Shown: one piece after another, positions 36,639-44,998 of the stretch
How positions within the stretch are numbered: position 1 is the stretch's first letter
Layout: each line of letters starts with the position of its first letter
Source: Arthrobacter sp. B1I2
GTDB lineage: Bacteria; Actinomycetota; Actinomycetes; Actinomycetales; Micrococcaceae
DNA: 64,000 nucleotides
Assembly: GCF_030816485.1 (NCBI RefSeq)
Contig: NZ_JAUSYC010000001.1
Coordinates: 3,286,001-3,350,000, forward strand
Direction: 5' to 3'
Made by a program: the position numbers and the translations under genes
The notes under the pieces: model-generated
Told to the model about the DNA's origin: nothing
Database searches by the model: none
The model's input: only the letters and a program-made list of their open reading frames with translations

Positions 36639-39479
36639 CTAGTGCCCGGCGTCGTACCAGCTGGGCCCGACGCCGATCTGGACTTCGAGGGGCACGCTGA
36701 GGTCCGCGGCTGCCGCCATCTGCTCGGTGACGAGTTTCTCAACGGCGGCCCGCTCCCCTGCCGCGACTTCCAGGACCAGTTCGTCATGGACCTGGAGCAG
36801 CATCCGGGATTTCAGCCCCTGCGCCTGCAGCTCGGCGTGGACGCCCAGCATGGCGCGCTTGATGATGTCCGCTGCGGAGCCCTGGATGGGGCTGTTCAGC
36901 GCAATGCGTTCTGCGTTCTCGCGCAGCTGGCGGTCGGTGCTGGTGAGGTCCGGCAGGTAGCGTCGGCGGCCCTCAATGGTGGCGGTATAGCCATCCACCC
37001 TTGCCTGGTCCACCACTCCCCGCAGGTAGTCGCGGACGGCGCCGAAGCGGTCGAAGTAGTCCTTCATGAGGGTGCGGGCCTCGTCAACGGAAATCTCCAG
37101 CTGCTTGGACAGGCCGAAGGAGGTCAGGCCGTAGGCAAGGCCGTAGGACATGGCCTTCACCTTTGAGCGCATGGCACTGGTGACCTGGTCCGTGGGGACG
37201 TGGAAAATGTTTGACCCGACGAAGCGGTGCAGGTCCTCACCGTCCTTGTACGCCTGGATCAGCCCAGCGTCCCCGGAGAGGTGCGCCATGATGCGCATCT
37301 CGATTTGGGAGTAATCGGCGGACAACAGGCATTCATAGCCATCACTGACCACGAAGATGCCGCGGACGCGCCGGCCTTCCTCGCTGCGGATGGGGATGTT
37401 CTGCAGGTTGGGGTTGTTGGACGAGATCCGGCCGGTGGCCGCCACGTTCTGGGCGTAGGTGGTGTGGATCCGGCCGTCCTCCGCCACGGACTTCTTCAAC
37501 GACTCAAGCATCTGGCGCAGCTTGGCGGCCTCGCGGTGGGCCATGAGCTGCACCAGGAACTCGTGCCCTGTCTTTTCCAGGAGGTTCTTCAGCGATGAGG
37601 CGTCGGTGGTGTAGCCGGACTTGATCTTCTTGGTCTTGGGGAGCTGCAGTTCGTCGAACAGGACGTTCTGCAGCTGCTTGGGTGAGCCCAGGTTGACCTC
37701 GTGGCCGATGGCCGCGAAGGCCTGTTCCTGTGCCTGGTCGATGACCCGCGCGAGGTCGGCAAGCTGCTCGTCCATCTTGTCCATGTCGATGGCGATGCCG
37801 GCGAGTTCCATGTCCGCGAGGACGCGGCTGACCGGAAGTTCCAGGGTGGACAGCAGTTCCTCCGCCCGGCGCTCCTTGAGCTCGTCCTTGAAGTAGCGGC
37901 TGAGGGCCAGCACCACCGCGCCGGCCTGGACCAGGGCGTCCGCGGCGGCGGTGTCGTCGCCGTCGAACGACAGTTCCAGCTGCCCGGCCTTGGCGGTGGC
38001 GGCCGGGATTCCCACGTTGAGGTGGTGCTGGGCGAGTTCGGCGAGTTCGTAGCTGCGGCGGTCCGGCTGGATGAGGTAGCCCGAGATGGAAGTGTCATCC
38101 ACCACGCCCTCCAGCTCCAGGCCGCGGGCCGTCAGCGCCTTAAGCGCCGCCTTGAAGCCGTGCATCACCTTGGGCGCTTCGGGGTCACGCAGCCACGCTG
38201 CCAAAACGTTCTCGGTCTCGGCGTCCTGGGCGGCAAGGTCGACGTAGACGGCGGCGTCACCGCGCACGATGGCCAGGGCGGCGGCGTCCTCACCGATCCG
38301 GCCCGGCACGAGGTCGACGGCGAGGGCGGACCGCTGGCCCGCACCGGCAGCCAGGAAGGCGGCCAGTACGGCGGCGCCGGCAGGGGTGGTGTAATCCGGG
38401 GTTTCGATGCTTTCGCGTTCGGCGGCGGGCGTGTCAGCCTCGCCATAGAGGGCAAACAGCCGGCCGCGGATGGCTTTGAACTCAAGCTGGTCGAAGAGAT
38501 CTTCAATCGCCGCCTGGTCGGGGCGGGGCTGGTAGAGGTCGTCCAGGGTGACGGGGAGGTCAAGGTCGGTGTGGAGCTGGTTCAGCCGGCGGTTCCGCTT
38601 GACGGCGTCGACGTTCTCCCGCAGGGCGTCGCCTACCTTGCCGCCGATCGAGTCAAGGTGTTCCAGGACGCCTTCCAGGCCGCCGTACTGGTTGATCCAC
38701 TTTGCCGCGGTCTTGGGCCCGACGCCGGGCACGCCGGGGAGGTTGTCCGCGGTCTCCCCCACCAGGGCGGCGAGGTCGGAGTAGCGGGACGGGCTGACGA
38801 AGTACTTGGCTTCGATGGCGGCGGCGTCCATCCGGGGGATGTCGCTGACGCCCTTCCGCGGGTACAGCACGAAGACGTTGTCCGTGATGAGCTGGAAGGC
38901 GTCCCTGTCCCCGGAGACGAGCAGCACCTCGAATCCGGCCTTGTCACCCATGGTTGCGAGGGTGGCCAGGATGTCGTCGGCCTCGTATCCGGGCATCTTG
39001 ATGGTCTTGATGCCCCAGGCCTCCATGACCTGTCCGATGAGGTCGATCTGGCCGCTCATCTCCCGGGGGGTCTCGTTCCGGCCGCCCTTGTATTCGCTGT
39101 ACTCGGTCTTCCGGTGGGTGGATTCGTCCGAGACGTCGAAAGCAACCGCGATGTGGGTGGGCTGCTGCTCCTTGATGAGGTTGATCAACATGGAGGTGAA
39201 GCCGTGGATGGCGTTGGTGTGCTGGCCGTTGGAGGTTGAGAACTTGTCCGCCGGCAGCGCGAAGAAGGCGCGGAACGCCATGGAGTGGCCGTCAAGGACC
39301 AGCAGCCGCGGCTGGCCGGTCATGGGAACGACCGGTGCTTCCGTGGCGGAAACAGACCCACCGGCAGCGGGGGTGGCGGCCTTTGCAGCAGTCCTGCGGG
39401 GGGACGACGAAGGCTGCACGGCAGCCTCCTCATCGATGGCCGGAGACGGGAAAGGGGCCGGTTTGGTTGTTTCACTCAC
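36639..39479 (-). CDS. polA: DNA polymerase I
   Basis: 946 residues. The N-terminal 5'-3' exonuclease has DGHSMAFRAFFALP, VSGDRDAFQLIT and VPGVGPKTAAKW; the middle domain keeps the fold but lacks the D-x-E of proofreading exonucleases (SALAVDLVPGRI at that position); the polymerase has LSADYSQIEMR, MSYGLAYGLT and LLQVHDELVLEV. Thus repair and Okazaki maturation without proofreading, as in other actinobacteria. GTG at 39479 is inferred from VSETTKP; its promoter must lie within the neighbouring coding region. Confidence 0.95.
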   Translation of the reverse strand: MSETTKPAPFPSPAIDEEAAVQPSSSPRRTAAKAATPAAGGSVSATEAPVVPMTGQPRLLVLDGHSMAFRAFFALPADKFSTSNGQHTNAIHGFTSMLINLIKEQQPTHIAVAFDVSDESTHRKTEYSEYKGGRNETPREMSGQIDLIGQVMEAWGIKTIKMPGYEADDILATLATMGDKAGFEVLLVSGDRDAFQLITDNVFVLYPRKGVSDIPRMDAAAIEAKYFVSPSRYSDLAALVGETADNLPGVPGVGPKTAAKWINQYGGLEGVLEHLDSIGGKVGDALRENVDAVKRNRRLNQLHTDLDLPVTLDDLYQPRPDQAAIEDLFDQLEFKAIRGRLFALYGEADTPAAERESIETPDYTTPAGAAVLAAFLAAGAGQRSALAVDLVPGRIGEDAAALAIVRGDAAVYVDLAAQDAETENVLAAWLRDPEAPKVMHGFKAALKALTARGLELEGVVDDTSISGYLIQPDRRSYELAELAQHHLNVGIPAATAKAGQLELSFDGDDTAAADALVQAGAVVLALSRYFKDELKERRAEELLSTLELPVSRVLADMELAGIAIDMDKMDEQLADLARVIDQAQEQAFAAIGHEVNLGSPKQLQNVLFDELQLPKTKKIKSGYTTDASSLKNLLEKTGHEFLVQLMAHREAAKLRQMLESLKKSVAEDGRIHTTYAQNVAATGRISSNNPNLQNIPIRSEEGRRVRGIFVVSDGYECLLSADYSQIEMRIMAHLSGDAGLIQAYKDGEDLHRFVGSNIFHVPTDQVTSAMRSKVKAMSYGLAYGLTSFGLSKQLEISVDEARTLMKDYFDRFGAVRDYLRGVVDQARVDGYTATIEGRRRYLPDLTSTDRQLRENAERIALNSPIQGSAADIIKRAMLGVHAELQAQGLKSRMLLQVHDELVLEVAAGERAAVEKLVTEQMAAAADLSVPLEVQIGVGPSWYDAGH

Positions 39480-39498
39480 AGGTGCCAGCCTAGTTGCC

Positions 39499-39963
39499 AT
39501 GACAGACAATTTCACGCCGGGCGCTTTCGCCGAGGAGCTGGCAGCCGCCGGAATTCCCGACCACATGCACGGCTGGCTGGGCAGGTTCGGCGTCGGCGCC
39601 CTGGTGGTCAAGATGGGGATCCGTTTCCTGGAAATGAGCCCGGAACTTACCGTTGCCACCATGCCGGTGGAAGGCAACACGCAGGTTGCCGGAATCCTCC
39701 ATGGCGGCGCACACGTGGTGCTGGCGGAAACCCTGGGCTCGTTCGCCGCCGGCATGCACGCCGGGCCGGGCCGGCACGCTGTGGGCATTGAGGTCAACGC
39801 CACGCACCACCGGTCCGTTGCGAAGGGCCTGGTGACGGGCACGTGCACCGCCATTCATTTGGGGCGGACGCTGACCACCCATGAAATCGTCATGACCGAC
39901 GCCGGCGGACGGCGCCTCTCAACCGCACGGATCACCAACCTGCTCCGGGACGACGCCGTCTGA
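39499..39963 (+). CDS. PaaI-type hotdog-fold thioesterase
   Basis: 154 residues. The hotdog family signature is clear: TPVEGNTQ-like TMPVEGNTQVAGILHGGAHVVLAETLGSFAA, where the HGG loop and the Glu are catalytic elements, and VGIEVNATHHRSV. Probably cleaves an acyl-CoA. The start codon is 19 bases from that of divergent polA and has no ribosome site, so the mRNA may be leaderless. Confidence 0.88.
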   Translation: MTDNFTPGAFAEELAAAGIPDHMHGWLGRFGVGALVVKMGIRFLEMSPELTVATMPVEGNTQVAGILHGGAHVVLAETLGSFAAGMHAGPGRHAVGIEVNATHHRSVAKGLVTGTCTAIHLGRTLTTHEIVMTDAGGRRLSTARITNLLRDDAV

Positions 39964-39974
39964 GGCGGGAGGCG

Positions 39975-40535
39975 TCAGGCCCCCGCGTCAGGCCTTGCGG
40001 GCAGCAGGTAGCGCAGCTCGACGATCCCGCTGCCCAGGGTGCGTGAGGCAGCCAGCTCAAGTGGCGGCGTCGGGCCTTTCATCGGCAACAGCCGCTTCCC
40101 GCTGCCGAGCACCACGGGAATGACGGAGAGGATGATCTCGTCCAGCAGCCCGGCGTCCGCGAACTGGGCGGCCAGGTTGCCGCCGCCCACCACCCAGATG
40201 TTCCTGTCCCGGGCGGACCGCCGGAAGTCCGCGACGAATTCCAGGATGTCCCCCCGGACGAATGTGATGTCGGCACCGTCCGGGGCGCGGTATTCGTGGT
40301 GGGTGAAGACGTAGCTGGGCGTGCCGGTGTACGGCCACCCGCCGGGCTCGTGCTCCATCAGCCAGGCGTAGGTTTCGCCGCCCATGACGATGCAGCCCAC
40401 ACCGGCCATGAAGTCGTTGTAGCTGTCCGCTCCGCCCTCGAAGCCGTCGAACTGCAGCAGCCAGCCCAGATCATCCGTGGATGTGGCGATGAAGCCGTCA
40501 AGGGATGCGGCCACAAAGTATTGGATGCGCGCCAT
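39975..40535 (-). CDS. Dihydrofolate reductase family protein (RibD C-terminal type)
   Basis: 186 residues with an NADPH-binding DHFR-like fold: YFVAASLDGFIA at the start, MGGETYAWLM, VVGGGNLAAQFADAGLLDEIILSVIPVVLGSG near the middle. These proteins usually reduce pyrimidine-type or other small substrates, rarely dihydrofolate. A set of 17-bp tandem repeats lies 24 bases upstream of its start. Confidence 0.87.
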   Translation of the reverse strand: MARIQYFVAASLDGFIATSTDDLGWLLQFDGFEGGADSYNDFMAGVGCIVMGGETYAWLMEHEPGGWPYTGTPSYVFTHHEYRAPDGADITFVRGDILEFVADFRRSARDRNIWVVGGGNLAAQFADAGLLDEIILSVIPVVLGSGKRLLPMKGPTPPLELAASRTLGSGIVELRYLLPARPDAGA

Positions 40536-40558
40536 GGCCCCAGCCTAGCCAACCGCCC

Positions 40559-40627
40559 CGGCACGGCCAACTGTCCGGCACGGCCAACTGTCCGGCATGG
40601 CCAAATGTCCGGAATGATCAACGTGTC
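40559..40627. repeat. 17-bp tandem direct repeats before the DHFR-like gene
   Basis: Two identical copies (40559-40575, 40576-40592), a third with two changes (40593-40609) and a fourth diverged copy (40610-40627). The common core is GGCCAACTGTCC. Located between two minus-strand genes, close upstream of the reductase start. Confidence 0.8.
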
Positions 40628-40660
40628 CGCGCTGCCCGGACCGCGGCTTCCGGGAACGTG

Positions 40661-40882
40661 CTACTTCGAGAAGTACGGAATGATCAGGTACAGCCCCACC
40701 ATGATCGCCAGGCCGCACAGGCCAAAGCAGAGGTAGGCGAAGGAGCGCTTCATTCCCGGGGACGTTTGCTCTGCGTCAGCGGCGATGGCGGTCAGCCGGA
40801 CGCCGAGCGAGTAGAGGGTGACCACTGTTGCTGCAGCTATCAGCGTGGTGCCGGCAACAGTCAGGAGTTCCAACCACTTCAT
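40661..40882 (-). CDS. Small two-helix membrane protein coupled to the phosphate transporter
   Basis: 73 residues beginning MKWLELLTVAG, with hydrophobic stretches at about 8-30 and 48-70 and a short polar loop between. Its ATG overlaps the PiT stop by four bases (ATGA), so it is translated with the transporter. I do not recognise the family; the position suggests a PiT-linked membrane protein. Confidence 0.75.
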   Translation of the reverse strand: MKWLELLTVAGTTLIAAATVVTLYSLGVRLTAIAADAEQTSPGMKRSFAYLCFGLCGLAIMVGLYLIIPYFSK

Positions 40883-42126
40883 CGCCGATTCTCCTTGGGG
40901 TTCTTGGCTTTGGCGTCGGCCTTGGCTTTTGCCTTGGCTTCGGCCCGGGCGCGGGCCATGGCCTTCTTCTTGGCGAACCGGACGGCCTGGCCGGCTTCCT
41001 CCACCTCGACGGCGTTCTGGTGGCTTACAGAGGACTTGCGTGAGTAGAAGAACATGAAGAGCACTGCGCCGCTGCCGGCGATGGCGGCGATGAGCACACC
41101 GACGACGCCGGTCTTTACCAGCAGGGCGGTCAGGGCGCCGACGATACCGGCGGCCGGCAGGGTGAAGAGCCATCCCAGCGCGATCTTGCCCACCATGTTC
41201 CAGCGGACGGTGGTCCCGCGGCGTCCCATTCCTGAGCCGATGACGGAACCCGATGCCACCTGTGTGGTGGAGAGGGCGAAGCCAAGGTGGGAAGAGGCGA
41301 GGATGGCCGTGGCGGTGCTGGTCTCGGCTGCGAAGCCCTGGGCGGGCTTGACGTCGGTCAGGCCGGAGCCCATGGTCCGGATGATGCGCCAGCCGCCGGA
41401 GTAGGTGCCGATGGCGATGGCGAGGGCGCAGGATGTGATCACCCAGAACTGGGGACCGGAGCCGGGCGCCTGGCTTCCGGCGGCGATCAGGACGAGTGTG
41501 ATAATGCCCATGGTCTTCTGGGCGTCATTGGTTCCGTGCGCCAGGGCCACCAGGCTGGAAGTGAAGATCTGGCCGGTGCGGAAGCCGCCGCGCTTCTGGG
41601 TGAGCTTGGTGCCCGTCTCGGGGTCGTGCCGCGAGGTGAGGGCATAGGCCAGGCGCGTGCACACGTAAGCGGCAACGCCGGCAATCAGCGGGGCGAAGAC
41701 GGCCGGCAGAATGACTTTCTGGAGCAGCGTCTCAAGGTTGACGGAGCTGAACCCTGCGCCGACGATTGCCGCGCCGATCAGTCCGCCGAAAAGGGCGTGG
41801 GATGAGCTGGACGGCAAACCCTTCAGCCACGTGATCATGTTCCACAGGACGGCTCCCATCAGCCCGGCGAAGATGATCTCCGGGGTGATCTGGACGCCAC
41901 CGGACCCCTCGCGGATGATGCCGCCGGACACGGTCTTGGCCACCTCGGTGGACAGGAAGGCGCCCACCAGGTTCAGGACGGCTGCCAGGGCCACGGCTGT
42001 CTTGGGCTTGATGGCCCCCGTTGCGATGGGCGTTGCCATGGCGTTCGCGGTGTCGTGGAAGCCGTTCGTGAAGTCGAAAAATAGTGCCAGTGCGATGACC
42101 AGCGCCACCATGAAGGTGATATCCAC
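40879..42126 (-). CDS. Inorganic phosphate transporter, PiT family
   Basis: Low-affinity phosphate/metal symporter in the membrane. 415 residues with about ten helices and the PiT repeats FDFTNGFHDTANAMATPIATGA and SLVALAHGTNDAQKTMGIITL. The last ~40 residues are a cytoplasmic Lys/Ala-rich tail (KKKAMARARAEAKAKAKADA). Coupled to the small membrane protein downstream. Confidence 0.93.
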   Translation of the reverse strand: MDITFMVALVIALALFFDFTNGFHDTANAMATPIATGAIKPKTAVALAAVLNLVGAFLSTEVAKTVSGGIIREGSGGVQITPEIIFAGLMGAVLWNMITWLKGLPSSSSHALFGGLIGAAIVGAGFSSVNLETLLQKVILPAVFAPLIAGVAAYVCTRLAYALTSRHDPETGTKLTQKRGGFRTGQIFTSSLVALAHGTNDAQKTMGIITLVLIAAGSQAPGSGPQFWVITSCALAIAIGTYSGGWRIIRTMGSGLTDVKPAQGFAAETSTATAILASSHLGFALSTTQVASGSVIGSGMGRRGTTVRWNMVGKIALGWLFTLPAAGIVGALTALLVKTGVVGVLIAAIAGSGAVLFMFFYSRKSSVSHQNAVEVEEAGQAVRFAKKKAMARARAEAKAKAKADAKAKNPKENRR

Positions 42127-42279
42127 CTGTTGCCCAATCTGCAGAGTCGACGTTCAGCAGTTTCTCTCACCAGGCTGCCTTGCACAGCATAGTTCACCAG
42201 CTGTTGGCGTGGAATGACTTGCGGCGACGGCACAAACCGGCGGGAAACCTTATCGATCGTACGCGTCCCTGGCATGAGG

Positions 42280-42786
42280 TCAAAACAAGGCCTGGGCCAG
42301 GAAAGACTGGAGCCGGTCCAGTTCCGCAGGCGTGATTCCCTGCCGCGGATGCGGCGAGACGGTGAGGATGCGCCTGCCGAGGAAACGTGTCCATAGCTGC
42401 GCTTCGGCCTCGAACGCCAGTTGGTCGTCCACCCACGCGACGGCGTCAGGCACGGTGTTCTCGACGTCTTCCTGGATGGCCCGGAGCTTCCACCAGCGGG
42501 CGCCGCCCGCTGCGCCATCCGCAGCAAGGTAGGGCCAGTTGCTGCCGGCGAGCCCGACGGCGGGACACAGGTATTGCGGCGCCAGCTCCTCCCAGCTGGT
42601 CAGCCAGACACAACGCAGCCCCGGCGTCAGGGCGAGGGAGTTGAGCCCGGCCACGAGTTCGGCGGCGAAGGTGACGGGCAACAGTCCAGCGTCGGCGCGC
42701 TGCCAGGCGGACCCCCAGCCAGTGGATCCTTCCGGGCCGAACGGGCAGACCACGCCGTCGACGTCCAAGTAGAGTGTTCGCCCCAC
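42280..42786 (-). CDS. HAD-superfamily hydrolase-like protein
   Basis: 168 residues from the GTG at 42786, preceded by AAGG. Motif I is LYLDVDGVVCPFG, motif II VWLTSWEELAP, and the third acidic site WVDDQLAFEA. These are HAD-type catalytic positions, but the short length and divergent body leave the substrate open. Confidence 0.75.
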   Translation of the reverse strand: MGRTLYLDVDGVVCPFGPEGSTGWGSAWQRADAGLLPVTFAAELVAGLNSLALTPGLRCVWLTSWEELAPQYLCPAVGLAGSNWPYLAADGAAGGARWWKLRAIQEDVENTVPDAVAWVDDQLAFEAEAQLWTRFLGRRILTVSPHPRQGITPAELDRLQSFLAQALF

Positions 42787-42805
42787 GCTGCACCTTGCGG
42801 GAATC

Positions 42806-43480
42806 TTAGCCCTGGTGGAACTGCGGTGGCCTTGGGCCGGCATCCAGTTGGGGGGCGATCTTCTCCTCAAGGGCCGCAACAGTAACGTCCGGAAGGACGA
42901 TGAGTCCGTCCAGTTCGCGTCGGGCCCGCTTGTAGGCAGTCTGCCGTTCGGCCGGGCTAGCCGCCTGGTTCTCCGCGATCATCAGCAGTTTCCGTGCCGT
43001 GGCCAGCCGCTGGCGTTCCGGTCCAGTGAACTTCGTGTCCCTGATCCGCCTGGCCTCGCGCTCGGCAACGTCGAGGGCCACCGCGAAGTTGTTGACTGCC
43101 TGCCGGTAGGAGTCCAGGGCAGCCACGGATTGCAGGTCTTTGGCGGAGGCCGGGCGCTGGCCGTCGGCTTCCCGCTTTGCGCGCAGGAAGGCCACCGTGA
43201 GCGGTTCGCGGACGTCCGTCATAAGGGGGTAATCGATGAGCTTGCCCACGTCGAGCTCGTATTCAAGCCACCGCCGGTTGGTGGCGTCATGGGTTGCCAT
43301 CAGCGCCTGGACCTCGGCCTCGGACGCCCTGTCGGCTTCGCGCACCTGGTTTTGGAGTTTGTACAGTTCAACCTGACGCCGGTATCGGCGCTCGCCGGCG
43401 CGCCGCCAGCCGCCTGCCCAGCGGCCGGCTGTCGCCATCAGCGGAAACACCATCCACCATTTGTCGGACAGGAACTCCAT
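42806..43480 (-). CDS. Membrane-anchored coiled-coil protein of unknown function
   Basis: 224 residues. One N-terminal hydrophobic helix (KWWMVFPLMATAGRWAGGW) is followed by a long, charged, mostly helical region (RRQVELYKLQNQVREADRA, then ALDSYRQAVNNFAVALDVAEREARR). The ATG at 43480 has GAGGA at suitable distance; the open frame also contains a GTG at 43492. I do not recognise the family. Predicted to face the cytoplasm or be bound to the membrane by its first helix. Confidence 0.7.
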   Translation of the reverse strand: MEFLSDKWWMVFPLMATAGRWAGGWRRAGERRYRRQVELYKLQNQVREADRASEAEVQALMATHDATNRRWLEYELDVGKLIDYPLMTDVREPLTVAFLRAKREADGQRPASAKDLQSVAALDSYRQAVNNFAVALDVAEREARRIRDTKFTGPERQRLATARKLLMIAENQAASPAERQTAYKRARRELDGLIVLPDVTVAALEEKIAPQLDAGPRPPQFHQG

Positions 43481-43591
43481 GAGGGTCCTCACGGCTTAAT
43501 CGTCGCAGCCTGGAGGTCAGGCCTCAAGGCCAGGGGGCAGTTCCGTGCGGGACGGGCCGGCACTCCTGCGCACTGGCCGCCCTGTCAGATA

Positions 43592-44023
43592 TCAAGGCGC
43601 CGGCGTGGCCTGGGCGGTGTTGACGTTGACCAGCCAGGCGACACCGAACCGGTCGGTGCACATGCCGAATACGTCACCCCAGGGCGACTTTTCCATGGGG
43701 ACAGTCACCGCTCCCCCGTCGCCGCTCAGCTTCTGGTAGTAACCGCGAAGCTCCACTTCATCATCGCCGCTGATGGAAATGGAAATGGAGGAACCCGGAT
43801 GGTACTCCATGCTGTTGGGGGTGTCGGCACCCATGAGCACCAGGCCCTGCGTGGTGGTCAGCATGCCGTGCATGATCTTCTCCGCTTCGGCAGGTTCCTC
43901 ACTTGCCTGGAAGTCGCCGAAAGTACTGAGTGTCAGCTCGCCGCCGAACACGGACTGGTAGAAGTTCATTGCATCGCGGGCATTGTCCCGGAAGCTCAGG
44001 TAGGGATTGAGGATTGTTGGCAT
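43592..44023 (-). CDS. VOC-family protein, PhnB-like
   Basis: 143 residues from the ATG at 44023, which follows GGAGA. It opens MPTILNPYLSFRDNARDAMNFYQSVFGGEL and ends FGMCTDRFGVAWLVN, the usual layout of PhnB-type glyoxalase-fold proteins. Few members of this group have known reactions, so the role is open. Confidence 0.88.
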   Translation of the reverse strand: MPTILNPYLSFRDNARDAMNFYQSVFGGELTLSTFGDFQASEEPAEAEKIMHGMLTTTQGLVLMGADTPNSMEYHPGSSISISISGDDEVELRGYYQKLSGDGGAVTVPMEKSPWGDVFGMCTDRFGVAWLVNVNTAQATPAP

Positions 44024-44235
44024 GGCAGGTTCTCCTTCACAGGGCCGGAACTGCGTCAGCGGGAACTGGCGGCAGACAACATCCTGCCCCATCCGGCTGC
44101 ACCCCGGTAGGGGAAGACCCCCCTGTTCACCCGCATACCAGGATATGAACGGGTAGCCCTGTCCGGCTCCATTGGGCAGGTGCCGGATATGCGGAACGGG
44201 GTGCGGAGCGGGCCGCGGGAACGTAGGCTCGGGGC

Positions 44236-44856
44236 ATGGCCCGATTCTTTGATGTGCATCCCGATGACCCCCAGCCGCGCGCCATCGCGCAGGCAGTGAA
44301 CATAATCCGCGACGGCGGCCTGGTGGCTTACCCCACGGATTCCTGCTACGCCCTGGGTGCACAGATGGGCAACCGGGAGGCCCTGGACCGGATCAGGAGC
44401 ATCCGCCACCTGGACGACAAGCACCACTTCACGCTGGTCTGCCGTGATTTCGCGCAGCTGGGACAGTTCGTGAACATCGGCAATGACGTGTTCCGCAGCA
44501 TCAAATCCGTCACTCCGGGCAGCTACACCTTCATCCTGCCCGCCACCAGGGAGGTTCCCAAGCGCCTGCTCCATCCCAAGAAGAAGACCGTGGGGGTGCG
44601 GATTCCGGACAACCGCGTGGTCCAGGCACTGCTCGCGGAACTGGGCGAGCCGCTGCTGTCCAGCACGCTGCTGCTGCCGGATGAGGAGGAACCGCTGACC
44701 GTGGGCTGGGAGATCAAGGAACGGCTGGACAACCAGGTGGACGCCGTGATCGACGCCGGTGACTGCGGCGCCGAGCCCACCACCGTGGTTGATTTCTCCA
44801 GCGGGGTGGCCGAGGTGGTCCGCCGCGGTATGGGAGACCCGTCCCGGTTCGAGTAA
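44236..44856 (+). CDS. YciO/YrdC/Sua5-family protein
   Basis: 206 residues. Opens MARFFDVHPDDPQPRAI, as YciO proteins do, with GGLVAYPTDSCYALG, KHHFTLVCRDF, and TPGSYTFILPATREVPK; the family's nucleotide-binding fold matches the threonylcarbamoyl-AMP synthase group. YciO is a relative of TsaC; whether it makes t6A precursor is uncertain. Confidence 0.87.
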   Translation: MARFFDVHPDDPQPRAIAQAVNIIRDGGLVAYPTDSCYALGAQMGNREALDRIRSIRHLDDKHHFTLVCRDFAQLGQFVNIGNDVFRSIKSVTPGSYTFILPATREVPKRLLHPKKKTVGVRIPDNRVVQALLAELGEPLLSSTLLLPDEEEPLTVGWEIKERLDNQVDAVIDAGDCGAEPTTVVDFSSGVAEVVRRGMGDPSRFE

Positions 44857-44897
44857 CTCCCCCGGCCCCTCCAGGGCAGGCGGCAGGCAGCCATCCC

Positions 44898-44966
44898 GGG
44901 GCACTTTGCAGCCACCCGTCGTCGTAAATTGCGACGACGCCCGGCGTATCCGTGTCAAAGTGCCCC
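44898..44966. repeat. Nested palindrome between YciO and LigD-type genes
   Basis: Outer 11-bp arms GGGGCACTTTG / CAAAGTGCCCC (44898-44908, 44956-44966) enclose an inner 7-bp palindrome (44918-44924, 44932-44938). Between two convergent genes, so it can act as a terminator, but the two-level structure looks like an intergenic repeat element. Confidence 0.7.
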
Positions 44967-44998
44967 TCTTTGGGGCGCGCGGGTCAGTCCTGCTTGGG

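Noticed and set aside
37701..39239. 512-codon plus-strand frame
   Set aside because: Antisense to polA, no family features.
42152..42198. Possible PHO box (GTTCACC-like repeats) before the PiT gene
   Set aside because: Copies GTTCAGC, TCTCACC and GTTCACC are 13 and 27 bases apart, not the 11-base spacing of PhoP sites.
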